From: JBCBSS01 sp039819065
GTDB lineage: Bacteria; Bacteroidota; Bacteroidia; Cytophagales; Cyclobacteriaceae
Direction: 5' to 3'
Assembly (NCBI GenBank): GCA_039819065.1
Contig: JBCBSS010000061.1
Location: forward strand, 1-41,244
Length of the DNA: 41,244 nucleotides
The position numbers and the translations under genes are program-made. Under the pieces are notes generated by a model. It was not told where the DNA came from and did no database searches. It saw only the letters and a list, made by a program, of their open reading frames with translations. This document shows, one piece after another, positions 8,735-15,145 of the stretch. Position 1 is the first letter of the stretch, and each line of letters opens with the position of its first letter.

Positions 8735-9277
8735 ATGAAGCGGAACAAGAAAATAACTAAAGAACTGGTGCTGGATTATATTGACGGTTTGCTTTCTGTT
8801 GAAGAACGAAACGAGGTGGAACAGGCATTAATTGATTCACCAGAACTAAAGGCATTTTTCGATGAGCAGCAGTCGATCCATAAAGGGTTAAAAAACCTTA
8901 GATTGATGAGGCCTCGTCCTCATTTTGTGGATAACGTAATGGAGGGTTTGGATAAGATACCTCAAAAGGAGCTTGTGCTCAAAGCTATCTTTAAGAACCG
9001 GGGCTTTCTACTTCTGATGGGCGCGGCACTAACATTATTAGCTACCATTTATTTGATCAAAGTGGGCATGGTAGATCTCACAGGATTAAAAGATTTTAAT
9101 ACGCAGGAAGTCTATCAGGACCTAGACACCGATGTCATACAACAGTTTTTCCAAGGCACAGACTTCAACACGTTCCTCAAAGGATTCTTGTTCTTCGACT
9201 TGTTCCTGGTCTTCCTTTTGTTCGATAAGATAGTGTTAAAACCTATCTTCAGAAAACGGGCTCAAATGCACTATTAG
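8735..9277 (+). CDS. Putative membrane anti-sigma factor (partner of the ECF gene)
   Basis: A 180-aa protein. The N-terminal helical part (LVLDYIDGLLSVEERNEVEQ) resembles the anti-sigma domain that starts many Bacteroidota anti-sigma factors. It is followed by a basic stretch and two predicted membrane helices (about residues 89-108 and 148-167), with a short tail. It has no Cys and lacks the HxxxCxxC of zinc-binding anti-sigma factors, so any control would not be the ZAS redox type. The start lies 2 bp after the sigma factor stop. The call rests on position, the N-terminal motif and topology, not on recognised full-length homology. Confidence 0.65.
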   Translation: MKRNKKITKELVLDYIDGLLSVEERNEVEQALIDSPELKAFFDEQQSIHKGLKNLRLMRPRPHFVDNVMEGLDKIPQKELVLKAIFKNRGFLLLMGAALTLLATIYLIKVGMVDLTGLKDFNTQEVYQDLDTDVIQQFFQGTDFNTFLKGFLFFDLFLVFLLFDKIVLKPIFRKRAQMHY

Positions 9278-9280
9278 AGC

Positions 9281-9670
9281 CTACCAGATATTCTCCAGAT
9301 CTTCTTTGGTATAGGTATGATTCCGTTCTACAAAAACGCTATCTGAATCGTTTTTAAGCTGTAATGGGTTTTTGGAAAACCGCCTTGACAGCCAGGCTAA
9401 AGGAAACAGAAACAAAAAGAAAACCAGCGATAGCAAAACCTTAGAAGGTATGTAGCCCAATATTTCCGCTAATTTGAACCACAGCTTCACTAACAAATCT
9501 CCAAAGCTGGTTATAAGCAGGCTCAATACGCCTAAAGCAATACTTACATAAAGAAAATAAACGGCATATTGGTAATCCTTATACCTATAATCCAGTACCG
9601 CATAAAGTATGGCAAAGCCAAGTACTATTACTAAAATTGACTTGAACTTGTGCTCTCCGCTCTGCTTCAT
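9281..9670 (-). CDS. SxtJ-like small membrane protein
   Basis: A 129-aa protein with three hydrophobic helices (about residues 11-29, 35-55 and 78-97) and a polar C-terminal tail (FVERNHTYTKEDLENIW). The pattern of paired short helices, the PLAWLSRRF motif and the NHTYTKEDLENIW tail fit the SxtJ family, named from the saxitoxin cluster where it lies beside the O-carbamoyltransferase gene sxtI. It is the last gene of a four-gene operon whose first gene encodes an SxtI-type carbamoyltransferase, which supports the assignment. Role unknown; it may scaffold the carbamoyltransferase at the inner membrane. Its stop is 3 bp from that of the convergent anti-sigma gene. Confidence 0.72.
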   Translation of the reverse strand: MKQSGEHKFKSILVIVLGFAILYAVLDYRYKDYQYAVYFLYVSIALGVLSLLITSFGDLLVKLWFKLAEILGYIPSKVLLSLVFFLFLFPLAWLSRRFSKNPLQLKNDSDSVFVERNHTYTKEDLENIW

Positions 9671-9673
9671 GAT

Positions 9674-9817
9674 CTAAAATAATGTATAAATAAATGGAGC
9701 TATAGCCGAGCTTCCACCGACAACGATCAATACACCTAATAGCAACAACACCAATATCATTGGTACAAGCCAGAATTTCTTGCGTTGCATGACAAACTTG
9801 AAAAGATCTTTTAGCAT
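9674..9817 (-). CDS. DUF5989 / SxtK-like 47-aa membrane peptide
   Basis: This gene is easily missed because of its length. The 47-aa product reads MLKDLFKFVMQRKKFWLVP followed by one strongly hydrophobic helix (about residues 18-34), a GGSSAIAPF segment and the end FIYTLF. The basic RKKFWL run before a helix, and the SSAIAPFIYTLF end, match the DUF5989/SxtK family of tiny proteins found next to SxtJ and carbamoyltransferases. It sits 10 bp after the SGNH gene and 3 bp before the SxtJ-like gene, with an ATG start and a TAG stop. Function unknown; probably a single-pass inner-membrane component. Confidence 0.8.
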   Translation of the reverse strand: MLKDLFKFVMQRKKFWLVPMILVLLLLGVLIVVGGSSAIAPFIYTLF

Positions 9818-9827
9818 GATTTTGTAT

Positions 9828-11012
9828 TTATTGCTTTACTAAGTTTTTCTCTCTCAAATGACCTACCACTAATTCGGCCATCCAACGATTTCCGTGCGTG
9901 TCATAGTGCCGGTCGCAGGTATGGAAAAAATAGGGAAAAGTCATTTCATTCGTTTTAATATAATCAGCCGTTTGTGGGTACATATCGAAGTATGCTACTC
10001 CTAAGGAATCACAAATGGCTTTAACTCGTGTGTTGGGATAATCAGGTTGAAGGGTTTTATCAATTTTACCAGCTGAAAGATCCAACCAGTTAACATCTAT
10101 TTGGAAAGGATCGGCTATTTGTACCAAAAGGAGTTGAGCACTATCAGCCTCTACCTGCTTTTTCAACTCGGTTAAGGATTTTTCGAAAATGTTGTAACCC
10201 TTTCTAATGTCATCACTTTCATCCGGGTCGTACATTTTGGCAATTGCCGTGCGGAAATCAAATAGTTTTACATTGGCTGCTGTTTGAAAATAAGCACCTA
10301 AGGAGCTAAACCCTCGGCGGGCTAGTTTGAATGTATAAAGTCCTCCTTTACTGTATTGGACTTCTGGGGGAGTGCCTTTATCGGCGATAAATGTCTTTAT
10401 CTCCTCAAAATCATTCGCTTTAGGGTAAGTAAACTCCAAATCCTCGTTTATAAAGCCTTCAGAAATTGCATTAATGTTATCGTACAGGTCATTATAGTTG
10501 AGGAAAAATAGGATAACTAGTTCTGCATCAAAGTGACTCGCAAAATTGTCGTAAAGCGCCAATTGGTGTACAGTTCCAATGCCACCCGAAGTGCCGAAAT
10601 TAAGTACTTCGTATTGCTGCTCTAACAGACTATCCATGAAGTGGGATACCGACTGGTTATTATTTTTACCATGACCCTCTACATAGGAATCTCCGAGCAA
10701 AGTAATCTTAGGCAAGGAAAAGTTGACTGGCCCGTCTTTCATACCATACTCATTAGTAGAGTAGTCGGCCTCAAAGCAATCCCTCGTGTGAGTAGTTTTG
10801 CTATCCGCATAGTGCCAGACCTTCCAGTATTTATTAGGTACTAAGAATTGATTCGTTTGATAGTCTTTGTGCAGCAACTTCTGGTCAGAAGCCATAAAAA
10901 TGCGCAGAAATATTTCTAGAATAGCAATGGTGAAAGCAATGCTAAAACCCATCAATACTAAGTTTCTCCAATCGAATTTTTTCTTTTTCTTTTCTTTACT
11001 CAAAGCGATCAA
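9828..11012 (-). CDS. Membrane-anchored SGNH/GDSL-type hydrolase or acyltransferase
   Basis: A 394-aa protein with a lysine-rich start, one membrane helix (about residues 17-38) and an extracytoplasmic SGNH domain. Block I is LLGDSYVEGHG (Ser109), the Gly block is NFGTSGGIG, the Asn block is FLNYNDLYDN, and block V is YDTHGN (Asp371, His373), so the catalytic set looks complete. SGNH proteins hydrolyse or transfer acyl groups on glycans and lipids. Packing (3 bp after the carbamoyltransferase, 10 bp before the DUF5989 peptide) suggests that it acts on the same product. Substrate unknown. Confidence 0.82.
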   Translation of the reverse strand: MIALSKEKKKKKFDWRNLVLMGFSIAFTIAILEIFLRIFMASDQKLLHKDYQTNQFLVPNKYWKVWHYADSKTTHTRDCFEADYSTNEYGMKDGPVNFSLPKITLLGDSYVEGHGKNNNQSVSHFMDSLLEQQYEVLNFGTSGGIGTVHQLALYDNFASHFDAELVILFFLNYNDLYDNINAISEGFINEDLEFTYPKANDFEEIKTFIADKGTPPEVQYSKGGLYTFKLARRGFSSLGAYFQTAANVKLFDFRTAIAKMYDPDESDDIRKGYNIFEKSLTELKKQVEADSAQLLLVQIADPFQIDVNWLDLSAGKIDKTLQPDYPNTRVKAICDSLGVAYFDMYPQTADYIKTNEMTFPYFFHTCDRHYDTHGNRWMAELVVGHLREKNLVKQ

Positions 11013-11015
11013 GGT

Positions 11016-12881
11016 TTAGTCGAGGACAAACTCTTCTTTCCAATCATCTATTTCTTTCCATTCCGGTTGCTCGGATTTAGAAAACAGGTAGTCACCTATC
11101 ACCAGGTAGTCCATCTCAGTGCGCATAAAGCACCTGTAAGCATCTTCAGGGGTACAAACGATAGGTTCGCCGCGCACATTAAAACTGGTGTTCACAATCA
11201 CTCCATAGCCAGTTTGCTTCTTAAACGCTTCGATGAGACCATAGTACCTGGGATTGGTTTCCTTATGTACAGTCTGAATTCTAGCAGAGAAGTCGATGTG
11301 GGTTATGGCTGGCAGCTCCGATCGTTGATAATATAATTTGTCTTTCAGATTCAGGGAGTGGTAATTCTCCGGTAGGTCTTTCCTCAGTTTCTCGCTCACC
11401 GGTTGCACAATAAGCATGTAAGGGGAAATACCTTCTTGTTGAAAGTAAGTGCTACAATCTTCAGCCAGTACCGAAGGAGCAAAAGGCCTAAATGATTCTC
11501 TATATTTGATCTTAAGGTTTAATTTCTTCTGCATCTCAGGATTACGGGCGTCTCCCAGAATACTTCTTCCACCTAAAGCGCGTGGCCCAAACTCCATTCT
11601 ACCCTGCATCCATCCTATGGCATTGCCTTCAGCAATTTTGTCTGCCACAGTTTCCGCCAAATCCTCAAAATCAGCAAACTTCTTAGAAGCAGCATTGTAT
11701 TTACGTATGACCTTTTCTATTTCAAGGTCTGAATATTCAGGCCCAAGATATGAACCTTGCATATTGTCTATTTTATGCTCCTCTATTGCTAGATCTTGAC
11801 CGAAGTGAATATGATAAGCCGCTAAAGCAGCTCCGAGTGCTCCACCCGCATCTCCAGCCGCGGGTTGAATGAAAACATCCTTAAACACGCCTTCATTCAT
11901 GAGTTTGCCATTAGCCACACAATTGAGGGCTACCCCTCCAGCCAAACACAAATAATCTGCACCACTCAATTTTTTAGCCTCTTTCGCCATCTTAATCACC
12001 ACCTCTTCTGTAACTGCTTGAATAGCAAGGCCTAAATCACAATGATGCTGTTCTAGTTCCGATTCGGCTTCACGACGTGGGAACCCAAACATTTCTGCCC
12101 ATTTATCATCTTTCGCCATCCTTAAACCAGTGGCATAGTTAAAGTAAGCTTGGTTCAGCCAAACAGAGCCATCTTCCTTGATATCAATCAACTGATCCTT
12201 AATCAAGTTGATATATTTATTCACAGCCTCCGATTTTGGGTTTCCATAGGGTGCTAATCCCATAAGCTTATATTCACCCGAATTCACTTTGAAGCCCAAA
12301 TAATAGGTGAAGGCGGAATACAGTAAACCCAAGGAGTGTGGGAATTTTAGTTCTTTCAGGATCGTGATGTCTTTGCCCTGTGCCGAGCAAATTGAAGCTG
12401 TTGCCCATTCTCCTACACCATCAAGGGTAAGAATGGCTGCTTTATCGAATCCAGAAGGGTAATAGGCACTTGCTGCATGTGAAAGGTGATGCTCGGGAAA
12501 AAGCAGCTTTAGTTTCTTCTTATTATAACTGCCTATTTCTTTCAACTCATCATAAATGAGCTTTTTGAGAAACATCTTCTCTTTGAGCCAAACTGGCATA
12601 GACATAATAAAGGACCTAACTCCCTTTGGGGCGAATGCATAATAAGTTTCAAGTAGCCTTTCAAATTTGAGCAGTGGCTTGTCATAGAATGCTATAGCAT
12701 CAAGGTCGTCAATGCTAACCCCAGCATGATCAAGGCAGTACTTTACAGCATGGGTTGGAAAGGAAGGGTCGTGTTTCTTCCTGGTAAATCGCTCTTCTTG
12801 AGCAGCGGCAAGTATCTTACCATTGTCGATAATACAAGCGGCAGAGTCATGATAGAGAGCCGAAATACCTAGTATCCTCAT
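11016..12881 (-). CDS. O-carbamoyltransferase, NodU/CmcH/SxtI family
   Basis: This family transfers a carbamoyl group from carbamoyl phosphate through a carbamoyl-adenylate to a hydroxyl of sugars, antibiotics or toxins. The 621-aa protein starts MRILGISALYHDSAACII, the expected beginning; a longer frame to 12914 is disregarded. The Kae1-like domain holds the metal/ATP histidines in PEHHLSHAASAYYPSG (His131, His135). The C-terminal half carries GWMQGRMEFGPRALGGRS and VNTSFNVRGEPIVCTPEDA, both family hallmarks. It leads an operon with SGNH, DUF5989 and SxtJ-like genes. A TACTTTTG element ends 4 bp before the ATG. The acceptor is unknown: an exopolysaccharide or secreted metabolite is plausible because the partner proteins are membrane-bound. 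Confidence 0.93.
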   Translation of the reverse strand: MRILGISALYHDSAACIIDNGKILAAAQEERFTRKKHDPSFPTHAVKYCLDHAGVSIDDLDAIAFYDKPLLKFERLLETYYAFAPKGVRSFIMSMPVWLKEKMFLKKLIYDELKEIGSYNKKKLKLLFPEHHLSHAASAYYPSGFDKAAILTLDGVGEWATASICSAQGKDITILKELKFPHSLGLLYSAFTYYLGFKVNSGEYKLMGLAPYGNPKSEAVNKYINLIKDQLIDIKEDGSVWLNQAYFNYATGLRMAKDDKWAEMFGFPRREAESELEQHHCDLGLAIQAVTEEVVIKMAKEAKKLSGADYLCLAGGVALNCVANGKLMNEGVFKDVFIQPAAGDAGGALGAALAAYHIHFGQDLAIEEHKIDNMQGSYLGPEYSDLEIEKVIRKYNAASKKFADFEDLAETVADKIAEGNAIGWMQGRMEFGPRALGGRSILGDARNPEMQKKLNLKIKYRESFRPFAPSVLAEDCSTYFQQEGISPYMLIVQPVSEKLRKDLPENYHSLNLKDKLYYQRSELPAITHIDFSARIQTVHKETNPRYYGLIEAFKKQTGYGVIVNTSFNVRGEPIVCTPEDAYRCFMRTEMDYLVIGDYLFSKSEQPEWKEIDDWKEEFVLD

Positions 12882-12885
12882 CACA

Positions 12886-12893
12886 CAAAAGTA
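12886..12893 (-). promoter_or_regulatory. Candidate Bacteroidota -7 element of the carbamoyltransferase operon
   Basis: On the minus strand this reads TACTTTTG, an exact TAnnTTTG. It ends 4 bp before the chosen ATG, so transcription would begin at or within a base or two of the start codon (leaderless mRNA). No good -33 TTTG is seen at the usual distance, which keeps confidence low. Confidence 0.4.
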
Positions 12894-12988
12894 TAAAAAT
12901 AAGACATAAAACATCCGGCCTAAAATCCACTATTCTTCGCTCATTTATTCTTTATGCGAATTCCCTGGTTAGCCCAATGAGATACAAA

Positions 12989-13020
12989 AAAAGGTTGAAT
13001 GTTTTCACACTCAACCTTTT
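12989..13020 (-). terminator. Intrinsic terminator of ahcY
   Basis: Two 13-nt arms (12989-13001 and 13008-13020) around a 6-nt loop form a stem with one G-U pair on the minus-strand transcript, followed by a run of seven T. It lies 22 bp after the ahcY stop. Confidence 0.85.
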
Positions 13021-13041
13021 GTAATGAGATATACTTAATGA

Positions 13042-14343
13042 TTAATATCTGTAGTATTCTGGCTTGAAAGGGCCTTCTACAGTCACACCGATGTATTCGG
13101 CCTGATCTTGTGAAAGTTCGTCCAATTCAACACCGATTTTCGCCAAGTGAAGCTTGGCTACTTTCTCATCCAGATGCTTAGGCAAAGTATAAACTTTGTT
13201 ATCATAGTTGTCTGTATTAAGCCAAAGTTCTATTTGAGCCAAAGTCTGGTTAGTGAAAGAGTTAGACATTACAAACGAAGGGTGACCAGTTGCACAACCT
13301 AAATTAACCAGTCTACCTTCAGCTAAAAGGATGATGTCTTTTCCTTCTAAGTTATACAGGTCAACCTGAGGCTTAATGTTGGTCTTTTCAGCGTTGTCGT
13401 TCAACCAAGCCACATCAATTTCATTGTCAAAGTGACCGATATTACAAACGATAGTCTTGTCTTTCAGCTTCTTGAAGTGACTACCTACAATAATGTCCTT
13501 ATTACCTGTAGCTGTTACAACGATATCAGCTTCAGCTACCGCATCATCCATTTTCTTCACTTCGAAACCGTCCATGGCTGCTTGCAAAGCACAGATAGGA
13601 TCAATTTCGGTTACAATCACTCTTGCACCAGCGCCTCTAAGTGAAGCGGCAGAGCCTTTACCAACATCTCCGTATCCACCTACGACTGCTACTTTACCGG
13701 CAATCATAACGTCTGTGGCTCTGCGAATTGCATCTACCAAAGACTCTTTACAACCGTATTTGTTATCAAATTTGGATTTAGTAACGGAGTCGTTAACGTT
13801 AATGGCAGGTAGGGCAAGCGTACCGTTTTTCTCCCTTTCAATCAATCTGTGTACACCAGTAGTCGTCTCTTCAGAAAGACCTCTGATACCAGATACAAGC
13901 TCTGGGTATTTATCAAAAACCATGTTAGTCAAATCACCACCATCATCCAGGATCATATTAAGTGGTTTTCCGTCAGGGAAAATCAAAGTTTGCTCTATGC
14001 ACCAGTCAAACTCTTCATCGTTCATACCTTTCCATGCATATACTGGAACACCAGCAGCAGCGATTGCGGCGGCAGCATGATCTTGGGTTGAGAATATGTT
14101 ACAAGAAGACCAGGTCACTTCAGCACCTAGTTCTACTAGTGTCTCAATCAAAACCGCGGTCTGAATAGTCATGTGCAGACAGCCTGCTACGCGAGCTCCT
14201 TTCAAAGGCTTCTCAGCACCATACTCTTCTCTCAAGGCCATTAAACCAGGCATTTCAGCCTCAGCCAATTCAATTTCCTTTCTACCCCAAGCGGCTAGTG
14301 AAATGTCTTTTACTTTGTAGTTTTCTTTTTTCTCTTCAATCAT
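13042..14343 (-). CDS. ahcY: Adenosylhomocysteinase (S-adenosylhomocysteine hydrolase)
   Basis: AhcY reversibly splits S-adenosylhomocysteine, the product of SAM-dependent methylation, to adenosine and homocysteine, in the cytoplasm and with bound NAD. The 433-aa protein shows the substrate-domain motifs LKGARVAGCLHMTIQTAVL, SSCNIFSTQDHAAAAIA and the NDSVTKSKFDN stretch that holds the catalytic Lys. The NAD-binding signature is AVVGGYGDVGKGSAASLRG, and the end is FKPEYYRY as in the family. Length is normal. A well-formed promoter lies 28 bp upstream and a terminator follows. It is functionally tied to the metY-metX-hom region, which makes homocysteine de novo. Confidence 0.98.
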   Translation of the reverse strand: MIEEKKENYKVKDISLAAWGRKEIELAEAEMPGLMALREEYGAEKPLKGARVAGCLHMTIQTAVLIETLVELGAEVTWSSCNIFSTQDHAAAAIAAAGVPVYAWKGMNDEEFDWCIEQTLIFPDGKPLNMILDDGGDLTNMVFDKYPELVSGIRGLSEETTTGVHRLIEREKNGTLALPAINVNDSVTKSKFDNKYGCKESLVDAIRRATDVMIAGKVAVVGGYGDVGKGSAASLRGAGARVIVTEIDPICALQAAMDGFEVKKMDDAVAEADIVVTATGNKDIIVGSHFKKLKDKTIVCNIGHFDNEIDVAWLNDNAEKTNIKPQVDLYNLEGKDIILLAEGRLVNLGCATGHPSFVMSNSFTNQTLAQIELWLNTDNYDNKVYTLPKHLDEKVAKLHLAKIGVELDELSQDQAEYIGVTVEGPFKPEYYRY

Positions 14344-14371
14344 TTTTAAAAAATTTTTCCTGAGTGAGGTG

Positions 14372-14402
14372 CAAAAGTACCATTAAACTCCTTAAGGACA
14401 AA
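14372..14402 (-). promoter_or_regulatory. Bacteroidota-type promoter of ahcY
   Basis: On the minus strand a -33 TTTG (14399-14402) and a -7 TACTTTTG (14372-14379) are separated by 19 bp, matching the phylum consensus TTTG-N19-TAnnTTTG. It lies 28 bp before the ahcY start codon and no other gene could use it. Confidence 0.78.
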
Positions 14403-14485
14403 ACATTATGACAATAGCAGCAGGTAAGCCTTGAATAATTAATGTTGACTTAACCTTAGAGAAGGTACACGAAACTTACATTAGT

Positions 14486-14926
14486 CTATCGGGCTTCGTA
14501 GGTTTCCCTTATATCGAAGATAAAGTTATAGTCGACCACTAACCGTGTTGCAGTCAATTCAACTATGGTATAATCAATCGCTAAAAGTCCTCCAATAGTA
14601 AGTGTATATGCTGTCATATCACTGTTGAATTCGTAAGTACCGTTGATGAGCTGGACATCATCAGGATCACATTTGATAGTGGCATCATCTTGAGTGTAAT
14701 TCCCGTTTCTGAAAAAAGTAAATATATCATCTCCTGTACAGGGGTCTGGTGCTCCGCTGCCGGCACCCGTAATGGCCACATTAGTAAGTGTCCATTGCTT
14801 GGATGTTGTTCCTGCTAGAAGATCGGCATTGGTAACGCTCATCTCAGATTCATCATCACCGCAACCAGACAGGACAAATATTCCGGAAATGATTAGGGCG
14901 GTCAGAAAAAAATAAATTCGTTTCAT
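14486..14926 (-). CDS. Lipocalin-like lipoprotein
   Basis: A 146-aa predicted lipoprotein. A basic start (MKRIYF) and hydrophobic helix lead to a lipobox (LSGC, Cys22) followed by an acidic stretch (GDDESE), a feature linked to surface export of lipoproteins in Bacteroidota. The mature part has TTSKQWTLTNV, FFRNGNYTQDD, NGTYEFNSD and TYTIVELTATRLVV-type beta strands, the pattern of the small lipocalin-like (Lipocalin_4) proteins abundant in this phylum. Two Cys (about residues 63 and 81) could form a disulfide. Ligand unknown. It is probably transcribed alone, since a terminator lies between it and the next upstream gene. Confidence 0.7.
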   Translation of the reverse strand: MKRIYFFLTALIISGIFVLSGCGDDESEMSVTNADLLAGTTSKQWTLTNVAITGAGSGAPDPCTGDDIFTFFRNGNYTQDDATIKCDPDDVQLINGTYEFNSDMTAYTLTIGGLLAIDYTIVELTATRLVVDYNFIFDIRETYEAR

Positions 14927-15070
14927 GGTTGTTTGTGTTAGTAGATTTTAGATAGGGAAATTGATGTCGACAATATAATCTACATTTTAACCATAACCCA
15001 GCTATATTGTTATTTAACGACCACATAGCCAAGCTTTACGGTATTGCTCGAATGTGCATCTTGAGGAAGG

Positions 15071-15103
15071 CAAAAAGAAAAGGTGGAAGTTGCCTTCCAC
15101 CTT
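15071..15103 (-). terminator. Intrinsic terminator after the lamin-tail repeat lipoprotein gene
   Basis: A perfect 10-bp stem (15080-15089 with 15094-15103) and a 4-nt loop are followed on the minus strand by a T-rich run (TTTCTTTTTG). It lies 43 bp after the stop at 15146. Confidence 0.8.
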
Positions 15104-15145
15104 CGAGAGAAAAAAATATGCGTATGAATTATGGGATTATAAATA

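Noticed and set aside
9281..12881. Saxitoxin-type or other toxin biosynthetic cluster
   Set aside because: Only the carbamoyltransferase, SxtJ- and SxtK-like genes are shared; no polyketide synthase, amidinotransferase or oxygenase genes are present.
12882..12914. Longer start for the carbamoyltransferase
   Set aside because: The extra residues are not conserved in the family, and a -7 promoter element sits within that stretch.
13493..14080. Plus-strand ORF of 195 codons
   Set aside because: Antisense shadow of ahcY; low-complexity Ser/Ala/Pro-rich translation with no motif.
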